Numbered from the stretch's first letter, positions 8,939-19,318 are shown. The stretch is DNA of 64,000 bases from Cryobacterium sp. Y11 (GCF_002929535.1 NZ_PJJO01000056.1:1-64000); one strand, 5' to 3'. Made by a program: numbers and translations. The notes: generated from the sequence alone by a model not told the origin.

Positions 8939-9606
8939 TTTCTTCCGTACGTGGCCTTGTCCTGTCAGCCGTGGGCTCAACCGTCGTCATTGAGGTCGGG
9001 GGAGTGGGCCTCGGAGTGCAGGTGACTCCGGCCACCGCCCTCGGCTTGCGCATCGGCGAGGAAGGCCTCGTGATGACGACGCTGATCGTGCGCGAAGATT
9101 CGCTCACCCTCTACGGCTTTCCGAGCGCTGACGAACTCTCTGTGTTCGAGCTGCTCGTCGGCGTCACCGGCGTCGGCCCCAAATCTGCCCTCGGCGTGCT
9201 CGACGTGCTTACCCCCAACCAGATAGCCCAGGCCGTCTCCGACGACGACGACGGCGCCTTTCGCAAGGTCAGTGGAATCGGCCCGAAGACCGCGAAACTT
9301 ATCGTGCTCTCCCTCGCCGGCAAACTCACCGTGACGGCCGCGAGCGCGCCAACCCGCGCGCCGGGGGCTACTTCGGTCGCTGCGAGCGTGCAGGCAGCCC
9401 TGATCGGCCTTGGCTGGACCGAACGGGTCGCGGCAGAGGCCGTCGACGAGACCCTGACGGAGCTGGCGGATGCTGCCAATGCCGACGCGCCGCCGCCCGC
9501 GGTCGCCGCCGTGCTCCGGTTGGCCCTGGGCCGCCTGGGCCCGGCAGCTCACCACGCCACGGGGTCTGCCGCTGCTGGGGCGTCGAACGGTACGGGTCGC
9601 TCGTGA
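8935..9606 (+). CDS. ruvA: Holliday junction branch-migration subunit RuvA
   Basis: A 223-residue RuvA that binds four-way junctions and loads RuvB. An N-terminal OB-fold is followed by two helix-hairpin-helix motifs, [12 protein letters not shown] and [12 protein letters not shown], then a flexible Ala-rich linker and domain III. The GTG at 8935 overlaps the ruvC stop as GTGA. TAGTCT lies six bases upstream of this GTG, so an internal leaderless promoter is possible, although it lies inside ruvC. Confidence 0.97.
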   Translation: MISSVRGLVLSAVGSTVVIEVGGVGLGVQVTPATALGLRIGEEGLVMTTLIVREDSLTLYGFPSADELSVFELLVGVTGVGPKSALGVLDVLTPNQIAQAVSDDDDGAFRKVSGIGPKTAKLIVLSLAGKLTVTAASAPTRAPGATSVAASVQAALIGLGWTERVAAEAVDETLTELADAANADAPPPAVAAVLRLALGRLGPAAHHATGSAAAGASNGTGRS

Positions 9607-10697
9607 GTACCGATCCCGCCGGTGAACACTCCGCTGGTGACAACTCCGCCGTTAGGCACCCCGCCATCGAAATGACTAACCCCTCGCTCGAGAGCGAATC
9701 TGAGCTCGCCTTCGAGGGTGCGCTGCGCCCGGCGAGCCTGGCTGAATTTGTGGGCCAGAAGAAGGTACGGCGGCAGTTGCAGCTGCTGCTGACCGCCGCG
9801 ACGATGCAGAACCGCACGCCGGACCACATCCTCTTGGCTGGCCCGCCTGGGCTGGGCAAAACGACCCTCGCCATGATCGTCGCCTACGAGGGCAACCGGC
9901 CCCTGCGCATGTCGAGTGGTCCGGCCATTCAACACGCAGGTGACCTCGCGGCGGTGCTCTCCTCCCTCGTTCCCGGTGAGGTGCTATTCATTGACGAAAT
10001 TCACCGAATGGCACGCTCGGCCGAAGAGATGCTCTACCTCGCAATGGAAGACTTTCGCATCGACATTATGGTGGGCAAGGGCGCCGGTGCAACCTCGGTT
10101 CCGCTCGACCTCGCACCGTTTACCCTAGTGGGGGCAACGACGCGCTCCGGCCTGCTGCCGAACCCGTTGCGTGACCGGTTCGGATTCACCGCGCACCTGG
10201 AGTTCTACGCTGAGAGTGAGCTTGAGCAGGTGCTCTATCGCGCCGCGCAGCTGATCGGTCTGCCCATTGAGCGTGACGCCTTGGCCGAGATCGCCGGTCG
10301 GTGCCGGGGCACACCGCGCATCGCGAACCGCCTGCTACGCCGGGTGCGCGACTATGCGCTCGTGCACGGGGGCGGCGCAAACATCGCCGCGGTGCACGCG
10401 GCCCTCGAGCTCTACGACGTGGATGCGATCGGTCTGGATCGCCTTGACCGAGAGGTTATGAAGATCATTTTGACCCGCTTTGGCGGGGGGCCGGTGGGCC
10501 TGAACACCCTGGCCGTTTCGGTCGGTGAAGAGTCCGAAACCGTGGAAGCGGTCGTCGAGCCCTTCCTGGTGCGGATAGGCTTCCTGACGCGCACCCCGCG
10601 CGGGCGAGTTGCGACCCGCGAGGCATGGCAACATTTTGGCCTCACGCCTCCTCAGGGTGCGACCCCTCAGGGAAGTGTTACTCTTCTTGACCTATAA
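9603..10697 (+). CDS. ruvB: Holliday junction branch-migration helicase RuvB
   Basis: A 364-residue AAA+ motor that drives branch migration with RuvA. Walker A is GPPGLGKTT (about residues 80-88), Walker B is LFIDEIHRM, and sensor 1 is [10 protein letters not shown]-terminal winged-helix domain is present. A 25-residue N-terminal extension precedes the conserved [12 protein letters not shown]. The GTG start overlaps the ruvA stop (GTGA), completing the ruvCAB operon. Confidence 0.98.
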   Translation: MSTDPAGEHSAGDNSAVRHPAIEMTNPSLESESELAFEGALRPASLAEFVGQKKVRRQLQLLLTAATMQNRTPDHILLAGPPGLGKTTLAMIVAYEGNRPLRMSSGPAIQHAGDLAAVLSSLVPGEVLFIDEIHRMARSAEEMLYLAMEDFRIDIMVGKGAGATSVPLDLAPFTLVGATTRSGLLPNPLRDRFGFTAHLEFYAESELEQVLYRAAQLIGLPIERDALAEIAGRCRGTPRIANRLLRRVRDYALVHGGGANIAAVHAALELYDVDAIGLDRLDREVMKIILTRFGGGPVGLNTLAVSVGEESETVEAVVEPFLVRIGFLTRTPRGRVATREAWQHFGLTPPQGATPQGSVTLLDL

Positions 10698-10805
10698 TTC
10701 AATTTGGCCCGCCCGTCTCGAGCGATTTTTTCTCTAGACGACACTGTCGGTTCTCACTCACAAACTTCGGCCACCCGCGCCGCAATCGAAAGGTTTCACC
10801 GCTTT

Positions 10806-11210
10806 ATGAATGATCCATTGACTCTCGTTATGCTGGCCGTTTTGGCCGTTCTCGTTTTCTTCATGTTCCGCAACGGTCGCAAGCGCAAGAAGGACCAGGA
10901 GGCCCTGCAGGCCACCATGGTTCCCGGCGCCAACGTCATGACCAACTTCGGCATGTACGGCACGATCATTGCCATCGATGAAGAAGCCAACAAGGTCGAA
11001 CTGCAGATCGCGCCCGGCGTCATCGTCGAGATCCACCGCCAGACCATCGCCCGCGTGGTTGAGCCCGTCGTCACCGACGAACAAGACGACGACAGCATTG
11101 ACGCCATCGACTCAGCGCGCGAATCTGACCTGACCGAGCCGGAATTCGGCCAGCGTGTTGCCGATGTCGACTCCGACACCACCGATCAGCCCAAAAAGGG
11201 CGACGCGTAG
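10806..11210 (+). CDS. yajC: Preprotein translocase subunit YajC
   Basis: A 134-residue single-pass membrane protein, accessory to SecDF in the Sec pathway. The transmembrane segment is LVMLAVLAVLVFFMF at about residues 6-20, followed by RNGRKRKKDQE and the YajC core with MVPGANVMTNFGMYGTI. The acidic C-terminal tail is cytoplasmic. ATG at 10806 is chosen over an in-frame start at 10704 because GAAAGG lies upstream and the TM segment must be N-terminal. The order ruvB-yajC-secD-secF is normal. Confidence 0.94.
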   Translation: MNDPLTLVMLAVLAVLVFFMFRNGRKRKKDQEALQATMVPGANVMTNFGMYGTIIAIDEEANKVELQIAPGVIVEIHRQTIARVVEPVVTDEQDDDSIDAIDSARESDLTEPEFGQRVADVDSDTTDQPKKGDA

Positions 11211-11355
11211 TCGTTCTTCGGTACTGCTTAGTTCGGTACTGCCTCATTCGTAGGTCATACTCGCTTGGCACGACTTTTACACAAACGCACGTACTGCATC
11301 ACGCGGCGCGCCCACGCAGCTTGGCGTGGGCGCCAACAGAAAGCTGAGTTCATAG

Positions 11356-13077
11356 GTGGCTAAGTCGTCTCCGGTTAAGAAGGCCTGGCGTTCCCTAACC
11401 TGGCTGGGCGTACTCATCGTCGGCCTGATCGCCCTCAACGCATTCGGAGTGTTGACGCAGAACGGGTCGTGGGCACCGAAACTGGCCCTTGACCTCGCGG
11501 GCGGAACGCAGATCATCCTCGCCCCGCAGGTTGAGAGCGGTGCGACGGTTACCTCTGAACAGTTGGGCGAAGCGGTCGGCATCATCCGCCAGCGTGTGAA
11601 TTCCTCGGGCGCCTCCGAGGCGGAGGTCAATACCCAGGGCGGCCGAAACATCGTCGTATCGATCCCCGGTACCCCCGATGACGCCACCCTTGAGCGCATC
11701 AAATCCTCGGCCAAGCTGGAGTTTCGGGCCGTGCTTGTTGCCGGTCAACCGTCGAATCAGACCGTTGGCGCCGACGGCACCGCAACGCCGGCCCCTGAGG
11801 CCACCGTGGATCCGAGCCTGTCGACCACGCCGGCCGTGGCACCGACCGATGCGAGCGACCTGAATTACGTCACTCCGGCTCTCCAGGCCCAGTACGACGC
11901 CTTTGATTGCGGAGCAATCGACACCACCAACGTCGCACCGGCCGATGAACCCCTCATCACCTGTGAAACGGATGATTCGGTCAAGTACATCCTCGGTCCG
12001 GTCGAGGTCGACGGCTCCGACATCACCAACGCGACCAACGGTCAGACCACCACCCAGTCTGGTGCCACGACCGGCGAGTGGGCCGTCAATATCGTCTTCA
12101 ATAGCGACGGCAGCTCCACCTTCGCCGACGTTACGACCCGACTGTTCGGCCTGACCGGTGTGCAGAACCAATTCGCCATCGTGCTCGACGGTCACGTCAT
12201 CTCAGCCCCCCGCACCAACGCCGCCATCACAGACGGTAAACCACAAATCACCGGCTCGTTCGATCAGGACAGCTCGAAAGCCCTGGCCGACCAGCTGAAA
12301 TTTGGCGCCCTGCCAATCAGCTTCGTCGTACAGAGTCAGGACACCATCTCGGCCACTCTCGGGTCGAGCCAGCTGGTAAACGGCCTCATCGCCGGTCTGA
12401 TCGGTCTGATCCTCGTGGTGCTCTATTCACTCGCTCAGTACCGACTGCTCGGCTTGGTGACCGTCGCGTCGCTCGGCGTGGCGGCCGTCATCACCTATCT
12501 GCTTATTACGATCCTGTCCTGGCGTGAGGGCTACCGCCTGTCGCTTGCCGGGGTTGCCGGCCTGATCGTGGCGATTGGTATTACCGCGGACTCGTTCATC
12601 GTCTACTTTGAACGGGTTCGAGACGAGTTGCGTGATGGTCGTGGCTTGGAATCGTCGGTCGAGTCTGGGTGGAAGCGCGCCTTCCGCACCATTGTCGCCT
12701 CCGACGTGGTTAACTTTCTTGCCGCGGCCGTGCTGTTCGTGCTTGCGGTCGGTAGCGTGCGGGGCTTCGCGCTGACGCTCGGACTGACCACGATCGTCGA
12801 CCTGCTGGTCGTCGCCCTGTTCACACACCCCATGCTGCAGCTCGTCGCGCAAACCAAGTTCTTCAACCAGGGCCACAAGCTCAGCGGGCTTGATCCGCGT
12901 GCCCTCGGTGCGGTTTATCGCGGACGCGCCAGGTGGGAAGCCTCCGGCGCGGTCTCCGCCAACAAGATGGCGTCTTCGAGCAAGGAGGCCGCCAAACGAC
13001 AAACGATAGCCGAACGCAAGGCGTCAGAACTCGTGGGAACAAACACTGATCGATCGACGGACGGGAAGGATTCCTGA
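11356..13077 (+). CDS. secD: Protein translocase subunit SecD
   Basis: A 573-residue membrane protein that uses the proton motive force to complete Sec export. TM1 (about residues 14-32) precedes the motif LDLAGGTQI. A large extracytoplasmic P1 region follows, with a Thr/Ala/Pro-rich insert near residues 135-175. The C-terminal half carries the remaining five TM helices, including VAIGITADSFIVYFERVRDE. Start is GTG at 11356. secF begins on the last base of the secD stop (TGATG). Confidence 0.96.
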   Translation: MAKSSPVKKAWRSLTWLGVLIVGLIALNAFGVLTQNGSWAPKLALDLAGGTQIILAPQVESGATVTSEQLGEAVGIIRQRVNSSGASEAEVNTQGGRNIVVSIPGTPDDATLERIKSSAKLEFRAVLVAGQPSNQTVGADGTATPAPEATVDPSLSTTPAVAPTDASDLNYVTPALQAQYDAFDCGAIDTTNVAPADEPLITCETDDSVKYILGPVEVDGSDITNATNGQTTTQSGATTGEWAVNIVFNSDGSSTFADVTTRLFGLTGVQNQFAIVLDGHVISAPRTNAAITDGKPQITGSFDQDSSKALADQLKFGALPISFVVQSQDTISATLGSSQLVNGLIAGLIGLILVVLYSLAQYRLLGLVTVASLGVAAVITYLLITILSWREGYRLSLAGVAGLIVAIGITADSFIVYFERVRDELRDGRGLESSVESGWKRAFRTIVASDVVNFLAAAVLFVLAVGSVRGFALTLGLTTIVDLLVVALFTHPMLQLVAQTKFFNQGHKLSGLDPRALGAVYRGRARWEASGAVSANKMASSSKEAAKRQTIAERKASELVGTNTDRSTDGKDS

Positions 13078-14090
13078 TGGCCAGCTTCGCAAAATTCGGA
13101 AATGATCTCTACACCGGTGCTCGTTCGGTAAACATCGTCGGTCGTCGCAAACTCTGGTATCTCATCGCCGGCGGGTTGATCATCGTCGCCCTGGTTGGCC
13201 CCTTCCTGCTGCGCGGCGGATTCGTCTTCGGTATCGAATTCACCGGCGGCAGCCAGTTCACCGTGTCACAAACGTCAAGCCAGTCTGAGACCATCGCAAC
13301 GGATGCCGTAGCGAGCGTCGTTCCCGACGCCGTTCCGAAAGTCTCCACCGTCGGCTCTGACGGTATTCGGGTTCAGACCGACCAGCTCACCGAACCAGAG
13401 ACGGCGGCCGTTCGTGACGCTCTCGCCACGGCCTACGACGTGCCAGTCAATGAAGTCGCCACCTCGTTCATCGGGGCGACCTGGGGTCAGGACATCACCT
13501 CACAGGCCCTTCGAGCGTTGGTCGTGTTCCTCGTGCTCGCTGGCGTCGTCATGGCCGTGTACTTTCGCACCTGGAAAATGTCGGTGGCGGCCATGGTGGC
13601 CCTGCTTCACGACCTCGTGGTCACCGCGGGATTCTATGGCATCACCGGGTTTGAGATCACCCCGGCCGCGGTGATCGGGTTCCTGACGATTCTGGGCTAT
13701 TCGCTCTACGACACCGTGGTGGTGTTCGACAAGATTCGCGAGAACACCAACCTCGACGGGTCCGGCTCCAGCCGCACCTTCTCCGAATCGGTCAACCTCG
13801 CCGTCAACCAGACGCTGGTGCGTTCGATCAACACGTCGATCGTTGCGGCCCTGCCCGTGGCATCCATTCTGTTCATCGGTGCCTTCGTGCTCGGGGCGGG
13901 TACTCTGCGGGATATTTCGCTCGCATTGCTGATCGGTATTTTGGTCGGAACGTACTCGACCATCTTCATCGCGTCGCCGCTGTACGCTCAACTACGTAAC
14001 GGCGAGGACGCCATCCGCAAGCACGACAAGAAGGCGCTGGCCGCGCGCGCCAAGGCGTCGACGCCGGTGGCCGCAGCCGTTTCCGCGTAG
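13077..14090 (+). CDS. secF: Protein translocase subunit SecF
   Basis: A 337-residue partner of SecD. TM1 is followed by the conserved FGIEFTGGSQF, then a small periplasmic-like domain and five TM helices with GYSLYDTVVVFDKIREN. The Ala/Lys-rich tail is cytoplasmic. Its ATG overlaps the secD stop by one base, so translation is likely coupled and subunits made in equal amounts. Confidence 0.96.
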   Translation: MASFAKFGNDLYTGARSVNIVGRRKLWYLIAGGLIIVALVGPFLLRGGFVFGIEFTGGSQFTVSQTSSQSETIATDAVASVVPDAVPKVSTVGSDGIRVQTDQLTEPETAAVRDALATAYDVPVNEVATSFIGATWGQDITSQALRALVVFLVLAGVVMAVYFRTWKMSVAAMVALLHDLVVTAGFYGITGFEITPAAVIGFLTILGYSLYDTVVVFDKIRENTNLDGSGSSRTFSESVNLAVNQTLVRSINTSIVAALPVASILFIGAFVLGAGTLRDISLALLIGILVGTYSTIFIASPLYAQLRNGEDAIRKHDKKALAARAKASTPVAAAVSA

Positions 14091-14117
14091 TCTTGCTGTA
14101 ACGGTGGAGGTGAGACG

Positions 14118-16373
14118 ATGACGGAGACGACGACACCTTCTCCAGCCTCGCTGCGCCGACTGGTTCCCCGGATCTTCTCCCGCGCCCAGCCGGCCGGCGC
14201 CGTCGATCGCCTGATCAAGACCGTTCGGGCGAACCATCCGAAGGTCGATCTGTCGATCGTCGAGCGTGCCTACACCGCTGCCGAGCGGGCCCACGAGGGG
14301 CAGATGCGCCGTAGCGGTGAACCGTACATCACGCATCCGGTCGCCGTCGCCCAGATTTTGGCCGACCTCGGTATCGGCACCAAGACCATCGCGGCCGCCC
14401 TGCTGCACGACACGGTCGAAGACACCGACTACACCCTCGACCAGTTGCGCGCCGACTTCGGCGACGAAATTGCGATGCTCGTCGACGGTGTCACCAAGCT
14501 CGACAAGGTGAAGTACGGCGACTCGACCCAGGCCGAGACCGTTCGCAAGATGATCGTCGCGATGTCCAAAGACATCCGCGTTCTCATCATCAAGCTCGCC
14601 GACCGGCTGCACAACGCGCGCACCTGGGGTTTCGTGCCGAACGAGTCCGCCGTGCGCAAAGCCACAGAAACCCTCGAGATTTACGCGCCATTGGCCCACC
14701 GGCTCGGAATCCAGACCATCAAATGGGAACTCGAAGACCTCTCCTTTGCCGTGCTCTATCCCAAGTTGTACGCCGAAATTGAAAGCCTGGTCAAGCAGCG
14801 CACTCCCAAGCGCGAAGAGTTTGTACAACAGATCATCGACACCATCAACGATGATCTCAAGTCGGCGCGCATTCGCGGCAAGGTTGCCGGGCGCCCGAAG
14901 CAGTACTACTCGATTTACCAGAAGATGGTCGTGCGCGGCCGGGAGTTCGACGAGATCTACGACCTCGTCGGCATTCGAGTGCTCGTCAACTCGGTGCGGG
15001 ACTGCTACGCAGTACTCGGATCCATCCACGCCCGGTGGACCCCGCTGCCCGGTCGTTTCAAGGACTACATCGCCACGCCCAAGTTCAACCTGTACCAGTC
15101 GCTGCACACGACGGTGCTCGGACCGAGCGGTCGCGCGGTAGAGATTCAGATTCGCACCACCGAAATGCATCAGCGCGCCGAATTTGGTGTGGCCGCGCAC
15201 TGGAAGTACAAGGAGCAGGTCAACGGCCGTAGTACCGGCGGACCAGGACCGCAGAGCGACACCGACATGGCGTGGCTCGCTCACATCTCCGACTGGCAGG
15301 CCGAGACGGCAGACCCGGGCGAGTTCCTTGACTCGCTGCGCTACGAGATCGGCGCCAAAGAGGTCTACGTGTTCACCCCGAAGGGCCGAGTCATCGGACT
15401 GCCCTCTGGCGCCACACCGGTGGACTTCGCCTACGCCGTGCACACCGAGGTGGGACACCGCACCATGGGGTCCAAGGTCAACGGACGCCTCGTGCCGCTC
15501 GAGAGCGAACTGATCACCGGCGACGTCGTCGAGGTGTTCACCTCCAAGAACCCGGACTCAGGCCCGAGCAAGGACTGGCTCAGCTTTGTCAAGAGCCCCC
15601 GTGCCCGAAACAAGATCCGGCAATGGTTCACCAAGGAACGCCGCGACGAAGCCATTGAGCAGGGCCGGGATGCCATTGCTCGTGCCATGCGCAAACAAAA
15701 CCTGCCCCTGCAGAAGCTGATGAACCAGGACTCCTTCGCGGAGGTCGCAGCGCTGCTCAAGTACGAAGATGTGTCTGCGCTGTACGCCGCCGTTGGCGAA
15801 GGACACGTCTCCACCCAGTCGGTGCTGGAGAAGGTCGTCTCCTCGGTGCAGAACATCGAAGACAACGACAACAACGACTTTCCGGGCGCAGCGCGCGGTC
15901 GACCGCACACCACCCGGAACAGCGACTCCGGTGTGCTCGTGCGTGGCGCACCCGACATTCTGGTCAAGCTCGCCCGCTGCTGCACGCCAGTACCGGGCGA
16001 CAAAATCGTCGGCTTCGTCACCCGCGGCTCCGGCGTGTCCGTTCACCAGGCCGCCTGCCACAACGTTCAGTCGCTTCTCAAGGAGCCCGAGCGCATGATC
16101 GAGGTGGAATGGGCGCCCACGTCGAAGAGCCTGTTCCTCGTACACATTCAAATTGAAGCCCTGGACCGTTCCGGGCTGCTCTCCGACGTCACCCGAGTGC
16201 TGTCTGAGCATCACGTGAACATCCTTTCGGCTACGGTGAACACCTCGAGCGACCGGCTGGCCCTCAGCCGGTTCGTCTTCGAGATGGGGGACACGACCCA
16301 CCTCGACCGAGTGCTGAACGCTGTGCGACGCATCGACGCCGTCTACGACGTCTATCGCGTCAGCGACGGCTAG
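14118..16373 (+). CDS. rel: Bifunctional (p)ppGpp synthetase/hydrolase Rel
   Basis: A 751-residue RSH enzyme that makes and degrades (p)ppGpp in the stringent response. The HD hydrolase domain has LLHDTVEDTD (residues 95-104). The synthetase domain includes RFKDYIATPKFNLYQSLHTT and EIQIRTTEMH. A TGS domain (VYVFTPKGRVIGLPSGATP), a conserved-cysteine region (CCTPVPGD) and a C-terminal ACT domain follow. All catalytic regions look intact, so both activities are expected. GGTGGAGGTGAG before the ATG is a strong ribosome site. Its stop overlaps the stop of the convergent AbiEi-like gene. Confidence 0.97.
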   Translation: MTETTTPSPASLRRLVPRIFSRAQPAGAVDRLIKTVRANHPKVDLSIVERAYTAAERAHEGQMRRSGEPYITHPVAVAQILADLGIGTKTIAAALLHDTVEDTDYTLDQLRADFGDEIAMLVDGVTKLDKVKYGDSTQAETVRKMIVAMSKDIRVLIIKLADRLHNARTWGFVPNESAVRKATETLEIYAPLAHRLGIQTIKWELEDLSFAVLYPKLYAEIESLVKQRTPKREEFVQQIIDTINDDLKSARIRGKVAGRPKQYYSIYQKMVVRGREFDEIYDLVGIRVLVNSVRDCYAVLGSIHARWTPLPGRFKDYIATPKFNLYQSLHTTVLGPSGRAVEIQIRTTEMHQRAEFGVAAHWKYKEQVNGRSTGGPGPQSDTDMAWLAHISDWQAETADPGEFLDSLRYEIGAKEVYVFTPKGRVIGLPSGATPVDFAYAVHTEVGHRTMGSKVNGRLVPLESELITGDVVEVFTSKNPDSGPSKDWLSFVKSPRARNKIRQWFTKERRDEAIEQGRDAIARAMRKQNLPLQKLMNQDSFAEVAALLKYEDVSALYAAVGEGHVSTQSVLEKVVSSVQNIEDNDNNDFPGAARGRPHTTRNSDSGVLVRGAPDILVKLARCCTPVPGDKIVGFVTRGSGVSVHQAACHNVQSLLKEPERMIEVEWAPTSKSLFLVHIQIEALDRSGLLSDVTRVLSEHHVNILSATVNTSSDRLALSRFVFEMGDTTHLDRVLNAVRRIDAVYDVYRVSDG

Positions 16374-16984
16374 GCCGTCAAACGCTGATCGAGTGGATGC
16401 CCGGCCTCAGCTGGTGCCTCCGCCCGAAGCGCGTCAAGTGCGCCGGCCACGGCATCGAAGCGCGAGGCGGCAACCGTGCAGTTGGCTGGGCTACCACGCC
16501 GGCTAAGGCGCACGGCGGCCGTCACGTCTGGGTAACCACCGTAATGCAGCAGCCGCGTCAGGAGCGCCATCAGGTCGTTGGAGGACGCGGGCGTGTAGCG
16601 GGCCAGATCGACGGCGGTGCGAAGGGGAGTTGTGACTCGCAGCCCGCATATTGTGCGCACGTCGTCTGGCGAGCGCAAGACTTCACGCAGGTGTACCCGC
16701 GGCGATAATCGCGCCGTCGTTCGTGCACCGGCCAGCACACAGAATTCGTGCCGGCTCGGTTCCGGCGCGACGCCGTAGATCCACGCGGCGCTGAGGCGCT
16801 CGGCGATGGCGCGGGGCGGGACCAACTGGGCGGCCGCGCTGGCCCGGGTGGAGCATCCGTCTATTTCGTCGATCACGCACCAGGAGTCGGCCAGTTGAAA
16901 GACCTGCCCGTCGAGGCGAGCGCCGTGCAGTTCAGCCAGCGACAGGCCAGCGCCCGCCAGCGCGCGGTGGGGTTGAATCGTCAT
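16370..16984 (-). CDS. AbiEi-antitoxin-like conserved protein
   Basis: A 204-residue protein resembling actinobacterial proteins annotated as type IV toxin-antitoxin AbiEi-like. The tell-tale segment is EVLRSPDDVRTICGLRVTTP followed by LRTAVDLARY. No AbiEii toxin gene lies beside it, so a toxin-antitoxin function is not supported; such proteins are common orphans in Microbacteriaceae. The start at 16984 has no strong ribosome site. The last three bases, CTA on the plus strand, overlap the rel stop so that the convergent genes share CTAG. A terminator separates it from the upstream DUF349 gene. Confidence 0.75.
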   Translation of the reverse strand: MTIQPHRALAGAGLSLAELHGARLDGQVFQLADSWCVIDEIDGCSTRASAAAQLVPPRAIAERLSAAWIYGVAPEPSRHEFCVLAGARTTARLSPRVHLREVLRSPDDVRTICGLRVTTPLRTAVDLARYTPASSNDLMALLTRLLHYGGYPDVTAAVRLSRRGSPANCTVAASRFDAVAGALDALRAEAPAEAGHPLDQRLTA

Positions 16985-17000
16985 GCCATCAGGGTGGCGG

Positions 17001-17042
17001 CAAAACAGATCCAGGCCCCCGAAGGAACCTGGATCTGTGGAG
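17001..17042 (-). terminator. Terminator of the DUF349 gene
   Basis: A perfect 11-bp inverted repeat, ACAGATCCAGG at 17005-17015 and CCTGGATCTGT at 17028-17038, with a 12-base loop. On the minus strand it is followed by a short T run (TTTTG). It lies about 40 bases after the DUF349 stop and just before the AbiEi-like gene. Confidence 0.75.
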
Positions 17043-17080
17043 AAAAGCCGTGCTACCCGCCCTGTGGATAGACCGTGCGG

Positions 17081-18313
17081 CTACTGACCGATGGCCTTGA
17101 GCCAGGCCTTACGGGCTTCGAGCGCCTCGGTGGCGTCCTTGATAGCTGTCGCGTTCGCGCCCTGCTGCGCGGTTGCTAGTTCCGCCTCGAGCTTGGCGAT
17201 GGCATCGTTGAGCTGGCCGGCCAGCCCCTCGGTGCGAGCCTTGGTCTCCGGATTGTTGCGCTTCCAGTGATCGTCGTCGAGCTTGCGCACGACGGCTTCG
17301 ACCTTGCGCAGGCGATCCTCGATCGGCTTGACCTGGTCTCGGGGAACCTTGCCGATTTCATCCCACTTGCGCTGGATTGTCGTCAGAGTGTCGCGGGCGG
17401 CGTTCCGGTCGGTCGTGGTGAGCAACGTTTCGGCTTCGGTCAGTAGCTCAAGCTTCTGCACAAGGTTGGCGGAGAACTCCTCGTTGTCCTGAGCCTCGAC
17501 CTCGCTCTTGACCGAGTACAGCACGTCGCCGGCAGCCTTGAACTTCGCCCACATGGCGTCGTCCTGCTTCTTGCCACTGCGACCGGCTTTTTTCCACTCG
17601 TCGAGCAGGTTGCGGTAAGCGAAGACACCGTCGGCACCCTGCGGGGCGAGCCCTTCGGCCTGTTCGATGAGTTGCTGCTTCTTGGTGCGAACGTCCTTGT
17701 GGGCGCTGTCGAGCTCGGCGAAAAAGGCCTTGCGGTTCTGCTCGATCGTGGTGCGCGCGGCACGGAACCGCTTCCACAGGTCGTTGGCCTCACCCTTGGG
17801 AATGCGGGGCGCGTCGTGCTGGTGTGCCTGCCATTTGGCGAACAGGGCGTCGAGGGCAGCGCTGGTCTGCTTCCACTGCGTCTTGGCGGGATCTTCGGCG
17901 GCGAGGCGCTCGGCCTCCGTGACGATCTCGGCACGCTCGGCAACGGCGGCAGCGGATGCGGCCTTCGTCTCGATGCTCTGCTGCTCGGTTAATTCGCTGA
18001 CGGCCCCGCCGAGGGCGCCCAGGCGTTCGGCGAGAGCGGCCAGGTTGCCAACGGCATTGGCGTTGGCAACGGCGACGGTGAGGTTGGCGACCGATTTGGT
18101 GATGTCTGCGGCTGGAGCGCCGCCCTTAGCGCGCTGTTCGAGCAGGGTGACCTGCCCATTGAGCTCAACGTACTTGCGCTCGAAGTAGGCGAGGGCCTCT
18201 TCCGGAGTTGCATCCGGGTACTGGCCAACGGCACGTTCGCCATCCGCTTCGCGCACGTAAACCGTGCCGGTTTCGTCTACGCGACCCCATGGTTGCTGAT
18301 CTGTCGTAGTCAA
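17081..18313 (-). CDS. DUF349 repeat protein
   Basis: A protein of about 410 residues rich in Lys, Glu and Ala, made of repeated alpha-helical DUF349 units (W-K-x-A-G-R-x-x-K and W-x-x-I/L-G-x-V-P motifs). It is predicted to be largely coiled coil. The function is unknown; it is conserved across Microbacteriaceae near rel and rpsD. TTG at 18313 is preferred over GTG at 18322 because AAAGGTGAG sits five to eight bases upstream, and the GTG falls inside that ribosome site. The N-terminal WGRVDETGTVYVREADGER is a conserved segment of the family. Confidence 0.88.
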   Translation of the reverse strand: MTTTDQQPWGRVDETGTVYVREADGERAVGQYPDATPEEALAYFERKYVELNGQVTLLEQRAKGGAPAADITKSVANLTVAVANANAVGNLAALAERLGALGGAVSELTEQQSIETKAASAAAVAERAEIVTEAERLAAEDPAKTQWKQTSAALDALFAKWQAHQHDAPRIPKGEANDLWKRFRAARTTIEQNRKAFFAELDSAHKDVRTKKQQLIEQAEGLAPQGADGVFAYRNLLDEWKKAGRSGKKQDDAMWAKFKAAGDVLYSVKSEVEAQDNEEFSANLVQKLELLTEAETLLTTTDRNAARDTLTTIQRKWDEIGKVPRDQVKPIEDRLRKVEAVVRKLDDDHWKRNNPETKARTEGLAGQLNDAIAKLEAELATAQQGANATAIKDATEALEARKAWLKAIGQ

Positions 18314-18422
18314 GAGTCTCACCTTTACTGAGTTGTTGTGTGTGCATCCGCGGGAGTGAAAAGTGCGGCGCCAGGAAATACCCTGATAAGCCTATTGCAC
18401 AAGCATGGGGGACGGACCCGTT

Positions 18423-19223
18423 CTACTGAACTGTTATGCCCGTAATAGTGGTAGGCACCTTCGGAGCGCCGTCGGTGGAACCGTCGCTGGTGCCGGCATC
18501 CGTGATTTGAGCCTTGAGCTCGTCGAGCCCGCTGGTGACCGTGCCGAGCACCGTGTAGCCGCCGGCGGCATCGGAGGGGATCGTCGTGTCTTCGTACACG
18601 ACGAAGAACTGGCTGCCCATGCTGAAGCCGTTACCGCCCTGACGCGCCATGGCGAGGGTGCCGGCCGGGTAAATATCATCGGCTGGAGCGTTTTCGATTG
18701 GACCATAGCTGTAGTCCGGGCCGCCAGTTCCGTCACCGGCCGGGTCGCCGCACTGCAGCACAAAGATGCCCTCGGTGGTGAGGCGGTGGCAGGTGGTGTC
18801 AGCATAAAAGCCGCTCTGGGCCAGGCTGATGGTCGAGGAAACGCCCTGTGGTGCGAGCGCACCGTCGAGTTCAATGCCGAGCGTAACGCCGTTGAGGGTG
18901 AGGCTGCCGGTCCAGGTGCGAGCCTCGGCGAGGGTGCTGGCTGGAACGGCGCCTACGTTCTCACCGGCGGCCGGTGTCGCGGCCGGGGTCGCGCTGGGGC
19001 TGGCCGTGTCCGTGGCGACGGGGGTGCCGGGGCCGCCATTGAAGAAGGCCACCTGAGCGAGCACGATCAGGGTCAACACGACGAGGAGACCGCCTCCGGC
19101 AAGAAGATTGTCGCGCACGCGACGCTTCGTCTGGTGCTCGTGCACGGCGCGTCTGGCCTGGTAGGAACGAACACGACCGCGCTCTTCACGTGCAGCACGC
19201 TCGAGCTTGTAATTCGAAGCCAC
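18423..19223 (-). CDS. Membrane-anchored cyclophilin-type peptidyl-prolyl isomerase
   Basis: A 266-residue protein. A short basic cytoplasmic N-terminus (about residues 1-38) is followed by one TM segment (LLVVLTLIVLAQVAFF), a Thr/Ala/Pro linker, then a cyclophilin domain on the outer face. Motifs are FYADTTCHRLT, GIFVLQCGDPAGDG, and FSMGSQFFVVYED. It probably assists folding of exported proteins. GTG at 19223 is chosen because GGAGGGG lies just upstream; the longer frame to 19274 has no such site. It is divergent from rarA. Confidence 0.92.
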   Translation of the reverse strand: MASNYKLERAAREERGRVRSYQARRAVHEHQTKRRVRDNLLAGGGLLVVLTLIVLAQVAFFNGGPGTPVATDTASPSATPAATPAAGENVGAVPASTLAEARTWTGSLTLNGVTLGIELDGALAPQGVSSTISLAQSGFYADTTCHRLTTEGIFVLQCGDPAGDGTGGPDYSYGPIENAPADDIYPAGTLAMARQGGNGFSMGSQFFVVYEDTTIPSDAAGGYTVLGTVTSGLDELKAQITDAGTSDGSTDGAPKVPTTITGITVQ

Positions 19224-19318
19224 TGGGAACCCCTCCGTGGCCGTCGGGGTTGGCGACGACCGTACGCAACACAATCGGGCGCCTCATGCTCTCGATCTCG
19301 TAGAACTCTCTCACAAAC

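Noticed and set aside
16370-16984. Toxin-antitoxin system at the AbiEi-like gene
   Set aside because: No AbiEii-type toxin gene is adjacent on either side; the neighbours are rel and a DUF349 gene.
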